From contig NZ_CP133774.1 of NCBI RefSeq assembly GCF_034344865.1, positions 3,906,001 through 3,970,000 on the forward strand: a DNA stretch of 64,000 nucleotides. Reading direction: 5' to 3'. Below are positions 7,882-17,875 of the stretch, in pieces. The position numbers and the translations under genes are program-made. The notes beneath the pieces were generated by a model. That model was not told the DNA's origin and searched no databases. It saw nothing but the letters and a program-made list of their open reading frames with translations. The number at the start of each line of letters is the position of its first letter. Within the stretch, counting starts at the first letter, position 1. This stretch comes from Pseudomonas sp. 10S4. Lineage in GTDB: Bacteria > Pseudomonadota > Gammaproteobacteria > Pseudomonadales > Pseudomonadaceae.

Positions 7882-8790
7882 GTGATCACTTCCCGACTTC
7901 GTACCCTGCGTGACCATATCCGTTGGGCCGTCAGCCGCTTCCATGGGGAGGATCTGTTTTTCGGCCATGGGACCGACAACGCCTGGGACGAAGCCCGTCA
8001 ACTGGTGCTGGGTGCGCTGCACCTGCCGTGGGAAATTGCCGACAGCTATCTGGACTGCAATCTGGAAGACGATGAGCTGGTCAATCTGCAACGCTTGCTC
8101 AAGCGTCGTATCGAAGAACGCATTCCTACTGCGTACTTGTTGGGCGAGGCCTGGTTCTGCGGCATGTCGTTCATCGTCGATGAGCGGGTGCTGATCCCGC
8201 GTTCACCGATTGGCGAGCTGATCGAAAAGCGCTTCGCTCCGTGGCTGGGCACCGACCCGGCGCGGATTCTTGACCTGTGCACCGGTTCCGGTTGCATCGG
8301 TATCGCCTGTGCCTACGAATTCCAGAACGCCGAAGTGGTGCTGGCCGACCTGTCGTTCGAAGCGCTGGAAGTGGCCAACCAGAACATCGAGCGCCATGGC
8401 GTCGATGAGCGGGTGTACACGGTTCAGGGCGATGGCTTTGATGGCTTGCCGGGGCAACGTTTCGACCTGATCGTGTCGAACCCGCCCTACGTCGATGCGG
8501 AAGATTTCGCGGACATGCCGGACGAATACCAGCACGAACCGGAATTGGGCCTGGCCTGCGGTGACGACGGTTTGAACCTGGTACGCCGGATGCTCGCCGA
8601 AGCGGCGAATCACCTGACCGAGAAGGGCTTGCTGATTGTCGAAGTGGGCAACAGCCAGGTTCACGTCGAAGCGCTGTACCCGGAAGTCGACTTCGCCTGG
8701 CTTGATTTCGAGCGCGGTGGGCATGGGGTGTTCATGTTGACGGCGGAGCAGTGCCGCGATCATCAAGCGGTGTTTGCTTCTCGCGTCTGA
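7882..8790 (+). CDS. prmB: Ribosomal protein L3 glutamine methyltransferase
   Basis: This SAM-dependent enzyme methylates a glutamine of ribosomal protein L3. It is 302 aa with a helical N-terminal domain and a Rossmann methyltransferase domain: motif I is [14 protein letters not shown] and the substrate-binding motif is SNPPYVD. The GTG at 7882 is preferred as start because it gives the conserved N-terminus ([14 protein letters not shown]) and has TTTGGAG upstream, although the frame is open further back. In pseudomonads this gene is typically found close to aroC, as here. Confidence 0.93.
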   Translation: MITSRLRTLRDHIRWAVSRFHGEDLFFGHGTDNAWDEARQLVLGALHLPWEIADSYLDCNLEDDELVNLQRLLKRRIEERIPTAYLLGEAWFCGMSFIVDERVLIPRSPIGELIEKRFAPWLGTDPARILDLCTGSGCIGIACAYEFQNAEVVLADLSFEALEVANQNIERHGVDERVYTVQGDGFDGLPGQRFDLIVSNPPYVDAEDFADMPDEYQHEPELGLACGDDGLNLVRRMLAEAANHLTEKGLLIVEVGNSQVHVEALYPEVDFAWLDFERGGHGVFMLTAEQCRDHQAVFASRV

Positions 8791-8802
8791 CATAAGAAAG
8801 CC

Positions 8803-8866
8803 TTCGCGAGCAAGCCCGCTCCCACATTGGAATGCATTCTCCTGTGGGAGCGGGCTTGCTCGCGAA
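8803..8866. repeat. REP-type inverted pair, family A
   Basis: A compact pair: TTCGCGAGCAAGCCCGCTCC, about 20 bases of spacer, then the complementary unit. It lies between the convergent genes prmB and the 8891-9682 gene. Confidence 0.9.
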
Positions 8867-8890
8867 TAGCCGCGCCTCGGTCTTGAATCT

Positions 8891-9682
8891 TTACCGGTGC
8901 GTCGCAATCCAGATCAACAACCCCGCCTGAAACACCGCAAACGCCACCAGGCAACTGATGGTAAATCGCAGCCCGGCATCTTCGCGCTTGTACTTGGTAA
9001 CTTTTTCTTCGTGTTTCTTGAGCTTCACTTCCTGCTCGGCCAGGTTCTGCTCGGCCTGCTGAAGCATCTGCGCAGCTTCGAGAATTTCCACCTGCTGCAG
9101 CTTTTCGGTATTCCAGTCGGTCAGCAAATCGCTGACCTGCACCTCTTTGACGCTGCCCTTCAAATGCTGGGCGTCGGCGTAAACCACGTCAAAACCATGC
9201 ACCCGCAAAAAGTGATCGCGGCGCAGGCGCGTGTCTTCGTTCAACGCATCCTTGTTGTTCAGGTCGCTGCCGTCGACGGTGTAGCCGGGCCAGCGTTTTT
9301 TCGCCCAGGAAATGCCTTGAGCCGCCAGGTAACGGCCGATGCCACGGTTCATCGGTTCGATCTGCAAGCCGCTGGCCGGTCCGAAATGCACGCGTTTGGT
9401 CTCGTGATCGACCCAGACGTCCAGATGATTCTGTTCCTTGCGCACCCGCTGGCCTGGCAGCGAGATGGTCATGCGCATCAGGCTGTGTTCCTTGCTGTTG
9501 CGCTCGGCGTAACCGAACTCGACAAAGCGCAGTGGCCGGCCACCCGTATTGCGGTCGGTCTGCAACGGCGCCAGGCGGAGCATCTTGTGGTGCTCGACGT
9601 GGACGTCCGCCCACGGCAGCTCGACCACTGGAGGTGCGTCTTTTTCAGCGGTGGTGTCGGGTGAAGTCTGGGTATCAGTCAT
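8891..9682 (-). CDS. Hypothetical protein, coiled coil and C-terminal TM anchor
   Basis: This 263 aa protein is of unknown function. Residues 1-165 form a globular domain with a segment RGIGRYLAAQGISWAKKRWPGY that resembles the core of GNAT acyltransferases; this is a weak resemblance only. Residues 190-235 form a coiled coil rich in Glu, Gln and Lys. Residues 240-260 are a single C-terminal membrane helix (ISCLVAFAVFQAGLLIWIA). The architecture suggests a tail-anchored cytoplasmic protein. The N-terminal 20 residues are acidic and Thr/Asp rich. It stands alone on the minus strand. Confidence 0.75.
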   Translation of the reverse strand: MTDTQTSPDTTAEKDAPPVVELPWADVHVEHHKMLRLAPLQTDRNTGGRPLRFVEFGYAERNSKEHSLMRMTISLPGQRVRKEQNHLDVWVDHETKRVHFGPASGLQIEPMNRGIGRYLAAQGISWAKKRWPGYTVDGSDLNNKDALNEDTRLRRDHFLRVHGFDVVYADAQHLKGSVKEVQVSDLLTDWNTEKLQQVEILEAAQMLQQAEQNLAEQEVKLKKHEEKVTKYKREDAGLRFTISCLVAFAVFQAGLLIWIATHR

Positions 9683-9775
9683 AACGGCGAGATCCTGTCC
9701 AAGCGCTTGCCGCCAGTCATAGCGCTGGCGACAAAGGCTTATCGGCCGTTTTTTTGAAGACTAGAGGGTTAGGGA

Positions 9776-9820
9776 GCGTTCTCTCCTGGTTTTCGCGGCG
9801 TGAAAACTAGTTGAGAACGC
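9776..9820. repeat. Nested inverted repeat
   Basis: Outer 8-bp arms GCGTTCTC (9776-9783) and GAGAACGC (9813-9820) enclose an inner hairpin GTTTTC-GCGGCGT-GAAAAC. It sits 13 bases past the stop of the minus-strand hydrolase gene. It has no T-run and does not match the REP families of this window. Confidence 0.6.
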
Positions 9821-9832
9821 CCCTGACAGCGC

Positions 9833-10786
9833 TCAACTGGTGCGAAGTCCGTCAATAAACTCGATGATTCGCGTGCCCAGTTCCGCTGCCAGGGGCAAAT
9901 TAGGGTCCTTGTAGGACGCCAATTGCCGTTTCACGTCGTTCGGCACAATGCGCATCACGTGGTTCATGCCTTCGATCACCGCCAGTGTGGCGTCGGGTTT
10001 GGCGGCTTTCAGTGCCTTGGCATCGCCGACACCGACTTGAATGTCGTGGCTGCCCTGGACAATCAGCGCCGGCATTTTCAAGCGAGCGAAGGCGGCCGAT
10101 GGATCCTGGCGAAACAGCGAAATCAGATACGGCTGCACACTCGGACGGAAAATCACCTCCAACTGTGGAGGCACATTATCGTCGGTGTGCCCGGCCTTGA
10201 GGCTGTCGAGCAGCTCATTGCTGCGCTGCATCAGCGGTGGCGGCAGGCGATTGCTCAATTGCTGGCGCAACACCTCATCGACCGGGCGGGCGCTGCCGGA
10301 CAGGGAAATCACCCCCGCCGCATCAGCACTCGGCGCTGCCAACGTAGCAATCAACGCACCTTCGCTGTGGCCGAGCAAAATCAACTGGCCAAAGCGCGGG
10401 TCGGATTTGAGCTTGCGGCTCCAGGCTTCGGCGTCAGCCACGTAGGCTTCCACCGACAAATTGCGTTCGTCCGGCGTGGCGGCCAGGCTCGCCGCCACGC
10501 CACGTTTGTCGAAGCGCACGCTGGCGATGTTGTGTTTGGCCAGCACCCAGGCCAGCCGCTTAAGGCTGTCGTTGCGCCCGCCGTCGGGGTTATTTCCGTC
10601 ACGATCCGTAGGGCCGGAGCCAGAAATGATCAGGACAACCGGTACCGGCGTGTCGGATTTTGGCAGCAACAGCGAGCCGAAAAGCTCGCCGGTGCCGGTA
10701 TCCAAAGTGATTGGGCGTTGCAGGACAGTGGCCTGGACAAAGCCGGTAAACAGGGTAAGGCTCAAGGCTAGAACTCGCAGCATCAT
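9833..10786 (-). CDS. Secreted alpha/beta hydrolase
   Basis: This is a 317 aa alpha/beta-hydrolase with an N-terminal signal peptide (MMLRVLALSLTLFTGFVQA). The oxyanion region is IISGSGPTDRDGN, the nucleophile elbow is LLGHSEGA, the acid is expected near VQGSHDIQVG, and the catalytic His lies in GMNHVMR. The start is one of two consecutive ATG codons at 10783-10786; the RBS is poor. It resembles the lipoprotein/periplasmic esterase-like group often annotated as S9/BAAT-like hydrolases. The substrate is unknown. Confidence 0.83.
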   Translation of the reverse strand: MMLRVLALSLTLFTGFVQATVLQRPITLDTGTGELFGSLLLPKSDTPVPVVLIISGSGPTDRDGNNPDGGRNDSLKRLAWVLAKHNIASVRFDKRGVAASLAATPDERNLSVEAYVADAEAWSRKLKSDPRFGQLILLGHSEGALIATLAAPSADAAGVISLSGSARPVDEVLRQQLSNRLPPPLMQRSNELLDSLKAGHTDDNVPPQLEVIFRPSVQPYLISLFRQDPSAAFARLKMPALIVQGSHDIQVGVGDAKALKAAKPDATLAVIEGMNHVMRIVPNDVKRQLASYKDPNLPLAAELGTRIIEFIDGLRTS

Positions 10787-10915
10787 CACGCCATCATGAA
10801 CAAGATGCCGGTTGGACTCGCAGGCACCCATAAGGTTCGAGGATGAACTACTTGGGTAGCCTGCGTATACTGGCGCGCATTACGTATTCAGGTTCGATTT
10901 CACGGAGCGTCCCGC

Positions 10916-12007
10916 ATGTCCGGCAATACCTACGGCAAGCTGTTCACTGTCACCACCGCTGGCGAAAGCCATGGTCCGGCGTTGGTCGCCATTGTCGACG
11001 GCTGCCCGCCGGGTCTGGAGATCTCCCTGGAAGATCTGCAGCGTGACCTTGACCGCCGCAAACCCGGCACCAGCCGCCACACCACTCAGCGCCAGGAAGC
11101 CGACGAAGTCGAAATCCTCAGCGGCGTGTTTGAAGGCCGCACCACCGGTTGCGCCATTGGCCTGTTGATCCGCAACACCGACCAGAAGTCCAAGGACTAC
11201 TCGGCGATCAAGGATCTGTTCCGTCCGGCCCATGCCGACTACACCTACCACCACAAATACGGCGAACGCGATTACCGCGGCGGCGGTCGCAGTTCGGCGC
11301 GGGAAACCGCCATGCGCGTGGCCGCCGGGGCGATTGCCAAGAAGTACCTGGCTAGCCAGGGCATCGTCATTCGTGGCTACATGAGCCAGCTCGGGCCGAT
11401 TGAAATCCCGTTCAAGACCTGGGATTCGGTGGAAGAAAACGCATTCTTCAGCCCTGATCCGGACAAGGTGCCGGAACTGGAAGCCTATATGGACCAGTTG
11501 CGCCGCGACCAGGATTCGGTCGGCGCGAAGATCACCGTTGTGGCCGAAGGCGTGATGCCTGGCCTCGGCGAGCCGATTTTCGACCGCCTCGACGCCGAAC
11601 TGGCCCACGCGCTGATGAGCATCAACGCAGTCAAAGGCGTGGAAATCGGCGCCGGTTTCGCCAGCGTCGCCCAGCGCGGCACCGAACACCGCGATGAAAT
11701 GACCCCGCAAGGGTTCCTCAGCAACAACGCCGGCGGCATTCTCGGCGGGATTTCGTCGGGTCAGCCAATCGTTGCGCATTTGGCGCTGAAACCGACGTCG
11801 AGCATCACCACGCCGGGCCGTTCCATCGATATCCATGGCAACCCGGTGGAAGTTGTCACCAAGGGCCGCCACGACCCATGCGTCGGCATCCGTGCCACGC
11901 CGATTGCCGAAGCGATGATGGCCATCGTGCTGATGGATCACCTGCTGCGTCATCGTGGGCAGAACGCCGACGTACGCGTGAGCACTCCGGTGTTGGGTCA
12001 GCTTTAA
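10916..12007 (+). CDS. aroC: Chorismate synthase
   Basis: This enzyme makes chorismate from EPSP using reduced FMN, the last step of the shikimate pathway. The 363 aa protein shows all three family signatures: [18 protein letters not shown] at the N-terminus, the basic FMN-site block [20 protein letters not shown], and [17 protein letters not shown] near the C-terminus. It is the first gene of an apparent run with the MFS transporter (34 bases apart) and mtnB (overlapping). Confidence 0.97.
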   Translation: MSGNTYGKLFTVTTAGESHGPALVAIVDGCPPGLEISLEDLQRDLDRRKPGTSRHTTQRQEADEVEILSGVFEGRTTGCAIGLLIRNTDQKSKDYSAIKDLFRPAHADYTYHHKYGERDYRGGGRSSARETAMRVAAGAIAKKYLASQGIVIRGYMSQLGPIEIPFKTWDSVEENAFFSPDPDKVPELEAYMDQLRRDQDSVGAKITVVAEGVMPGLGEPIFDRLDAELAHALMSINAVKGVEIGAGFASVAQRGTEHRDEMTPQGFLSNNAGGILGGISSGQPIVAHLALKPTSSITTPGRSIDIHGNPVEVVTKGRHDPCVGIRATPIAEAMMAIVLMDHLLRHRGQNADVRVSTPVLGQL

Positions 12008-12041
12008 TGGCTGACCTTACAACTGCCGGGTTCTGACGAGG

Positions 12042-13187
12042 TTGGCGGCGCTCCCGTACTGGCGGCTTTCCAGTTTCTATCTGTTCTATTTCGCCTTGCT
12101 CGGATCGACAGCGCCGTTTCTGGCGCTGTACTTCGATCACCTGGGCTTTTCCAGCGCGCGCATCGGCGAGCTGGTGGCGATCCCGATGCTGATGCGCTGC
12201 GTGGCGCCGAACATCTGGGGCTGGCTTGGTGACTACACCGGCCGACGCCTGGCCATCGTGCGCTTCGGAGCGGTCTGCACATTACTGTCGTTCTCGCTGA
12301 TCTTCGTCAGCAAGACCTACGCCTGGCTGGCGATGGTCATGGCGTTGCACGCGTTCTTCTGGCACGCGGTGCTGCCGCAGTTCGAAGTCATTACCCTGGC
12401 GCACTTGAAGGGACAGACGTCGCGTTACAGTCAGATCCGCTTGTGGGGTTCCATCGGTTTCATCATCACCGTGGTCGCGCTCGGGCGGGTGTTCGAATGG
12501 CTGAGCCTGGACGTCTATCCGGTCGCGCTGGTGCTGATCATGGCCGGGATCATCGTCAGCAGCTTGTGGGTGCCGAATGCGCAACCGGTCCAGAGCGAAC
12601 GGGCGACGGGGGAGGGCTTCCTCAAGCAATTGCGCAGCCCCGGGGTGTTGGCGTTTTACGGTTGCGTTGCGCTGATGCAGATGAGTCACGGCCCGTATTA
12701 CACCTTTTTGACCCTGCACCTCGAACGCCTCGGTTACAGCCGGGGTGTGATCGGCATGCTCTGGGCGGTGGGCGTGGTCGCCGAAGTCTTGATGTTCCTG
12801 GCCATGAGCAAAATCCTCGCGCGCTTCTCGGTGCGTCGGGTGCTGATGGCGAGTTTTCTACTGGCGGCCTTGCGTTGGTTGCTGCTAGGTTCGTTTGCTG
12901 AATTCCTGTGGGTGCTGCTGTTCGCGCAAGTGTTGCACGCGGCCACCTTCGGCAGCTTTCACGCGTCTGCCATCCAGTTCGTGCAACGTAGTTTCGGTGC
13001 GCGTCAGCAAGGCCAGGGCCAGGCGCTGTACGCCGCACTGGCCGGCACCGGCGGCGCACTCGGCGCGTTGTATTCCGGCTACAGCTGGAATGCCCTCGGC
13101 CCCACATTGACCTTTAGTATCGCCAGCCTCGCAGCCTTCGCGGCTGCCGTTATCATTGCTACACGTATGCAAGAGGACCGGCCATGA
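12042..13187 (+). CDS. MFS transporter, phenylpropionate-permease type
   Basis: This 381 aa inner-membrane protein has 12 predicted hydrophobic segments and belongs to the MFS_1-like/HcaT (PPP) group. The N-terminal half contains the loop WGWLGDYTGRRLAIVRFGA, the MFS motif between helices 2 and 3. The likely start is TTG at 12042, which gives the conserved N-terminus AALPYWRLSSFYLFYF. The stop overlaps the start of mtnB by four bases (ATGA), so translation is probably coupled. The context suggests a substrate linked to methionine salvage; this is inference. Confidence 0.85.
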   Translation: MAALPYWRLSSFYLFYFALLGSTAPFLALYFDHLGFSSARIGELVAIPMLMRCVAPNIWGWLGDYTGRRLAIVRFGAVCTLLSFSLIFVSKTYAWLAMVMALHAFFWHAVLPQFEVITLAHLKGQTSRYSQIRLWGSIGFIITVVALGRVFEWLSLDVYPVALVLIMAGIIVSSLWVPNAQPVQSERATGEGFLKQLRSPGVLAFYGCVALMQMSHGPYYTFLTLHLERLGYSRGVIGMLWAVGVVAEVLMFLAMSKILARFSVRRVLMASFLLAALRWLLLGSFAEFLWVLLFAQVLHAATFGSFHASAIQFVQRSFGARQQGQGQALYAALAGTGGALGALYSGYSWNALGPTLTFSIASLAAFAAAVIIATRMQEDRP

Positions 13188-13810
13188 GCCTTACCCGTGA
13201 ACACCTCGCCCAGGAAATCATCGACGCCGGGCGTTTTCTGTATGGTCGCGGCTGGTCGCCGGCCACCAGCAGCAATTATTCGACGCGCCTGTCGCCGACC
13301 GAAGCGCTGCTGACGGTCTCCGGCAAGCACAAAGGCCAATTGGGTCTCGATGATGTGCTGGCCACCGACTTGTCCGGCAACAGCCTGGAGCCGGGCAAAA
13401 AGCCGTCCGCCGAAACCCTGCTGCACACCCAACTCTACAGCTGGCGCCCCGAGATCGGCGCGGTTCTGCACACCCATTCGGTGAACGCCACAGTGCTGTC
13501 GCGCCTGACGCCGCAGGACTTCATCGAATTCGAAGACTACGAACTGCAAAAAGCCTTTAGCGGCGTCTCGACCCACGAGTCCCGAGTGCGAGTGCCGATT
13601 TTCGACAACGATCAGGACATTGCGCGCCTGGCCGCCAAGGTTCAGCCTTGGCTGGACGCCCACCCCGATTGCGTCGGCTACCTGATTCGCGGCCACGGCC
13701 TCTACACCTGGGGCGCGCGCATGAGTGACGCGTTGCGGCAGATCGAGGCCTTTGAATTTTTGTTCGAGTGCGAGTTGAAGACCCGCAGCGTCATGAACCG
13801 CCAAGGCTGA
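13184..13810 (+). CDS. mtnB: Methylthioribulose-1-phosphate dehydratase
   Basis: This enzyme dehydrates 5-methylthioribulose-1-phosphate in the methionine salvage pathway. The 208 aa protein has the class II aldolase fold with zinc ligands in the HTHSVNATVLSR motif and in RGHGLYTWG. The N-terminal SPATSSNYSTRL matches the substrate-binding region. The start codon overlaps the stop of the upstream MFS gene. mtnD and mtnC follow in pathway order. Confidence 0.94.
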   Translation: MSLTREHLAQEIIDAGRFLYGRGWSPATSSNYSTRLSPTEALLTVSGKHKGQLGLDDVLATDLSGNSLEPGKKPSAETLLHTQLYSWRPEIGAVLHTHSVNATVLSRLTPQDFIEFEDYELQKAFSGVSTHESRVRVPIFDNDQDIARLAAKVQPWLDAHPDCVGYLIRGHGLYTWGARMSDALRQIEAFEFLFECELKTRSVMNRQG

Positions 13811-13902
13811 CTTCACCAGAAGTAGCCCATTGCCTGATGAAACGCCTCGCCCGACCGGTCTGAAAGAACCGGACGGTGAGGCCGATACCGAGGAATTGCC
13901 CC

Positions 13903-14442
13903 ATGAGCAGCCTGTCCGTTTATCACATCTCCAGCCCGGAAATACCGAACAAGGTCCTGACCCACTTCGAAGACATCGCCTCGACCCTGGCCGAGCAGGG
14001 CGTGCGCTTCGACCGCTGGCAAGCCACGGCGAAAATCCAGCCCGGCGCCAGCCAGGAAGAAGTGATTGCTGCTTACCAAGAGCAAATCGACAAGCTGATG
14101 ACCGAACGCGGTTACATCACTGTCGACGTGATCAGCCTGAACAGTGATCACCCGCAAAAAGCCGAACTGCGGGCCAAGTTCCTCGATGAACACCGCCATG
14201 GCGAAGACGAAGTGCGATTTTTCGTCGCCGGCCGTGGGCTGTTTACCTTGCACATCGACGATTACGTCTACGCCGTGCTCTGCGAGAAAAACGACCTGAT
14301 TTCGGTGCCGGCCGGTACGCCGCACTGGTTCGACATGGGCGAGCATCCGCATTTTGTTGCGATTCGCCTGTTCAACAACCCGGAAGGCTGGGTCGCCAAC
14401 TTCACCGGCGAAGACATCGCGCAATCGCTTCCCGCGTCTTGA
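13903..14442 (+). CDS. mtnD: Acireductone dioxygenase
   Basis: This 179 aa cupin oxidises acireductone to 2-keto-4-methylthiobutyrate and formate (Fe form). Metal-binding signatures are [14 protein letters not shown] and [11 protein letters not shown]. The start at 13903 ([11 protein letters not shown]) is supported by GAGGAA upstream; the frame is open for nine codons further. A 92-base spacer separates it from mtnB, and 11 bases separate it from mtnC. Confidence 0.95.
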   Translation: MSSLSVYHISSPEIPNKVLTHFEDIASTLAEQGVRFDRWQATAKIQPGASQEEVIAAYQEQIDKLMTERGYITVDVISLNSDHPQKAELRAKFLDEHRHGEDEVRFFVAGRGLFTLHIDDYVYAVLCEKNDLISVPAGTPHWFDMGEHPHFVAIRLFNNPEGWVANFTGEDIAQSLPAS

Positions 14443-14453
14443 GGACTGAGCCG

Positions 14454-15137
14454 ATGCCGATCAAAGCAATTCTCACCGACATCGAAGGCACCACCAGCGC
14501 GGTGAGTTTTGTGTTCGACGTGTTGTTTCCTTACGCCGCCAAGCACCTGCCGGATTTTGTTCGTCAGCACGCCGCCCGGGCGGATGTCGCTGAGCAACTG
14601 AACGCCGTGCGTCGGGACAGCAATGAACCTGAGGCGGATGTCGAGCGCGTCATACAGATCCTGCTGGCTTGGATCGCCGAAGACCGCAAGGCCACGCCGC
14701 TCAAGGCGTTGCAAGGGATGGTCTGGGAGCAGGGTTATCAGGCCGGGCAGTTGAAGGGCCATGTTTACCCGGACGCCGTTGAAGCGCTTAAGCGCTGGCA
14801 TCAGAACGGTTATCAACTGTTTGTTTATTCCTCGGGCTCGATCCAGGCGCAGAAACTGATCTTCGGCTGCTCGGAGGCGGGGGATTTGTCGCAGTTGTTC
14901 AGCGGATATTTCGACACGACGTCGGGGCCGAAGCGCGAAGTGCAGTCCTACGAGCGTATTACCCAGGCGATTGGGCTGGAGGCTTCGCAGATTCTGTTCC
15001 TGTCCGACATCGTCGAAGAACTGGACGCAGCACGCTCGGCGGGCGTTGCGACTTGCGGACTGGCCCGAGAGGGCGGCGAGTTGGCGGGGCATGTGACGGT
15101 CGACAGCTTTGCGCGGATTGATCCTGCCACGTTCTAA
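14454..15137 (+). CDS. mtnC: Enolase-phosphatase E1
   Basis: This 227 aa HAD-superfamily enzyme enolises and dephosphorylates 2,3-diketo-5-methylthiopentyl-1-phosphate to acireductone. The nucleophile motif is [14 protein letters not shown], motif II is [12 protein letters not shown], and motif III/IV is [17 protein letters not shown]. The ATG at 14454 has GAGGACTGA upstream. It is the last gene of the mtnBDC set; a REP pair and a possible terminator follow. Confidence 0.95.
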   Translation: MPIKAILTDIEGTTSAVSFVFDVLFPYAAKHLPDFVRQHAARADVAEQLNAVRRDSNEPEADVERVIQILLAWIAEDRKATPLKALQGMVWEQGYQAGQLKGHVYPDAVEALKRWHQNGYQLFVYSSGSIQAQKLIFGCSEAGDLSQLFSGYFDTTSGPKREVQSYERITQAIGLEASQILFLSDIVEELDAARSAGVATCGLAREGGELAGHVTVDSFARIDPATF

Positions 15138-15154
15138 CCGTCAACACAGAAATC

Positions 15155-15246
15155 TGTGGGGGCGAGCTTGCTCGCGATGGCGTCCTGTCAGTCAATACTC
15201 ATGTCGACTGATACGCTGCTATCGCGAGCAAGCTCGCTCCCACAGG
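15155..15246. repeat. REP-type inverted pair, family A
   Basis: The left unit is TGTGGGGGCGAGCTTGCTCG, with a G where most copies have A. The right unit is the usual complement. It follows mtnC. Confidence 0.88.
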
Positions 15247-15281
15247 TATTCACAGTGCCTATGCGATCCCAGAAACAACTC

Positions 15282-15318
15282 AGGCCGTGAAGCTAAAGCT
15301 CTCACGGCCTGTTTGTTT
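15282..15318 (+). terminator. Terminator between mtnC and the DUF3509-like gene
   Basis: AGGCCGTGA pairs with TCACGGCCT and is followed by GTTTGTTT. It lies between convergent genes and may serve either. Confidence 0.6.
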
Positions 15319-15330
15319 ACAGCGCGCTAT

Positions 15331-15609
15331 TTACGCCGAGTGATAGGTCGGCAGCGCAAACCGTTGCTGGCTCTGCAGCATGGAGATCTGTGGCAGTTCG
15401 CTGGCCTGTTCGGCGAGGTCACGGCGAATGGCGCTGATCACCCACGAAAGTTGATCGCCAGCATGCAGTTGCTGGTAAGAAATCGAGCGTTTAAAGACTT
15501 TGCCTTCGGTGCTGCGCAGTGTCAGCAGGATGCCGCCGTCAGGTCGTGCCTGGGTGGTCACGTCGAAGTTGGAGAATAGCGAGGTAAATTTTTCTTGGAT
15601 CAGGCTCAT
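15331..15609 (-). CDS. DUF3509-like protein
   Basis: This 92 aa soluble protein resembles the DUF3509 family found in Pseudomonas. It contains TQARPDGGILLTLRS and a helical segment HAGDQLSWVISAIRRDLAEQ. The start at 15609 (MSLIQEKF) is set by GGAGC upstream; the frame continues upstream but the added sequence looks non-coding. Function is unknown. The 340 bases upstream are AT-rich and shared with the divergent acyl-CoA synthetase gene. Confidence 0.75.
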   Translation of the reverse strand: MSLIQEKFTSLFSNFDVTTQARPDGGILLTLRSTEGKVFKRSISYQQLHAGDQLSWVISAIRRDLAEQASELPQISMLQSQQRFALPTYHSA

Positions 15610-15952
15610 GTCTATCGGCTCCGTTAGCGCTTGATTGGCAAGCATGGAGAGGTAGTTGCAGTGATTGTGCCAGTATCTATTTTTTAAATAATCGTTATAA
15701 ATCAAAAGCTTGAAAATAAAGCTGTTTTTTGATTTCGTGCAATCTGCATGAATGGCCATCGTGCATCCTGCATTTTGCGTGGTCGCACGGGATTCGATTG
15801 AACGAATGGCGCGGCCAGGGATCATGTTTTCGCAGGTATCGACTGCGGATACAAAACATTGCAAAAACCGCGTGTACAGCTCCAGAACCGCTGACGTATT
15901 TTCGGGCTCAATCAACGCCGCCCGACAATAAGAAGATCGAACGGGAGCTACC

Positions 15953-17779
15953 ATGAGCGACACGATTACCTGGGGCATGATGCTCCGCAAATTGCCGACC
16001 ATCGCCAAAGCCATTCCCCGCGTGGTGAAGGGCATGAAGGTCGCCAACGTCAAGGACCCGACCCAACCGTGTGGCCTCGGCTGGAGCTTCGAGCAAGCAA
16101 CGTTGCGCAATCCCGACGGCCTCGCGTTGCTGCAAGACGAAGTGGCGCTGACTTATACGCAGGTCAATCAGTGGGCCAATCGGATTGCCCACCACCTGAT
16201 CGCTCAAGGGATCGGCAAGGGCGATGTGGTGGCGATCTTTATCGAGAACCGCCCGGAGTTGCTGGTCACGATCCTGGCCGTGGCCAAGGTCGGGGCGATC
16301 AGCGCATTGCTCAACACCTTGCAGACCCGCGATACCCTGGTCCATAGCCTGAACCTGGTAGCGCCGGTGGCGATTATTGTCGGCGAGGAGCTGGTACCGG
16401 CGTTTTCAGCGGTTCGCGAGCGGGTTTCCATCGCGCAGACACGCACCTGGTTTGTGGCCGACTGCGATACCTACCGCCAATCGGGCATTTCGCCCGATGG
16501 CTTCATCAATCTGATGACGGCCAGCGTCGACGCCCCGGACGGTAACCCTGCCAGCAGCCAGCAGGTGTTTTTCGACGATGCCTGCTTCTATATCTACACC
16601 TCCGGCACCACCGGGCTGCCCAAGGCGGGCGTCTTCAAGCATGGTCGCTGGATGCGCAGTTCCGCCAGTTTCGGGCTGATCGCCCTGAATATGCGCCCCG
16701 ACGACGTCGTCTATTGCACCTTGCCGCTTTACCACGCCACCGGGCTTTGCGTGTGCTGGGGCTCGGCCATCAGCGGCGCCTCGGGGTTCGCCATTCGCCG
16801 CAAGTTCAGCGCCAGCCAGTTCTGGGGCGACGTGCGTAAGTACCGGGCGACTACCCTCGGTTACGTTGGCGAGTTGTGCCGCTACCTGGTGGATCAACCG
16901 CAGTGCGCCGACGACAACCAGCACGGCGTGACCAAGATGATCGGCAACGGCCTGCGTCCCGGCGCATGGCGTGAGTTCAAGACGCGATTCGCGGTGGAGC
17001 ATATCTGCGAACTGTACGCCGCCAGTGACGGCAATATTGGCTTCACCAACATCCTCAACTTCGACAACACCATCGGTTTTTCCCTGATGTCCTGGGAGCT
17101 GGTGGCGTATGACCACGACAGCGGCGCGCCGATTCGCAATGCCAAGGGTTTGATGAGCAAAGTCGCCAAGGGCGGGCAAGGCTTGTTGCTGGCGAAAATC
17201 GACGACAAGGCGCCACTGGACGGCTACACCGATCCGCAGAAAACCGAGAAAGTGGTGCTCCACGACGTGTTCGAAAAGGGGGATCGCTACTTCAATACCG
17301 GTGACTTGCTGCGCAACATCGGTTTCGGTCACGCCCAGTTTGTCGATCGCTTGGGTGACACCTACCGCTGGAAGGGCGAGAACGTCTCGACCACGGAAGT
17401 GGAGAACATGCTGCTGCAACACCCGAACATTGCCGAGGCGGTGGCCTATGGCGTGGAGGTCCGCAATACCAACGGCCGAGCCGGGATGGCGGCGATTACC
17501 CCGGCCGAGTCCCTGGCAACCCTGGACTTCGCTGAGTTGCTGGCCTTCGCGCGTCAGCAGATGCCCGCGTATGCGGTGCCTCTATTTCTGCGGGTGAAGG
17601 TGAAGATGGAGACCACCGGGACCTTCAAATACCAGAAGACCCGACTCAAGGACGAAGCCTTCGACCCCGGTAAAACCGGCGATGACCCGATCTACGCCTG
17701 GCTGCCGGGCACCCAGACGTACGTGCAAGTCACCGAGCAGGTGCTGGCGGATATTCACGCGGGCAAGTACCGCTATTGA
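15953..17779 (+). CDS. Long-chain acyl-CoA synthetase
   Basis: This 608 aa AMP-forming ligase activates fatty acids to acyl-CoA. It has the phosphate loop YIYTSGTTGLPKAG, the LPLYHATGL helix, an adenylation motif around ELYAASDGNIGFTN, and FNTGDLLRNIGFGHAQFVDR (the hinge). The sequence around ENRPELLVTILAVAKVGAISALLN places it nearer to the FATP/very-long-chain branch than to E. coli FadD. A GGGAGC RBS precedes the ATG. It is monocistronic and the substrate range is not resolved. Confidence 0.88.
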   Translation: MSDTITWGMMLRKLPTIAKAIPRVVKGMKVANVKDPTQPCGLGWSFEQATLRNPDGLALLQDEVALTYTQVNQWANRIAHHLIAQGIGKGDVVAIFIENRPELLVTILAVAKVGAISALLNTLQTRDTLVHSLNLVAPVAIIVGEELVPAFSAVRERVSIAQTRTWFVADCDTYRQSGISPDGFINLMTASVDAPDGNPASSQQVFFDDACFYIYTSGTTGLPKAGVFKHGRWMRSSASFGLIALNMRPDDVVYCTLPLYHATGLCVCWGSAISGASGFAIRRKFSASQFWGDVRKYRATTLGYVGELCRYLVDQPQCADDNQHGVTKMIGNGLRPGAWREFKTRFAVEHICELYAASDGNIGFTNILNFDNTIGFSLMSWELVAYDHDSGAPIRNAKGLMSKVAKGGQGLLLAKIDDKAPLDGYTDPQKTEKVVLHDVFEKGDRYFNTGDLLRNIGFGHAQFVDRLGDTYRWKGENVSTTEVENMLLQHPNIAEAVAYGVEVRNTNGRAGMAAITPAESLATLDFAELLAFARQQMPAYAVPLFLRVKVKMETTGTFKYQKTRLKDEAFDPGKTGDDPIYAWLPGTQTYVQVTEQVLADIHAGKYRY

Positions 17780-17875
17780 ATCTGGCTATGGCCGTTCATG
17801 AGAAAAAAGGAGTGACAGGCGCCGGAGCGCTCGGGAAACTGTCGGCTTTGCGAATAACCGATGATGGAGTCCCTA

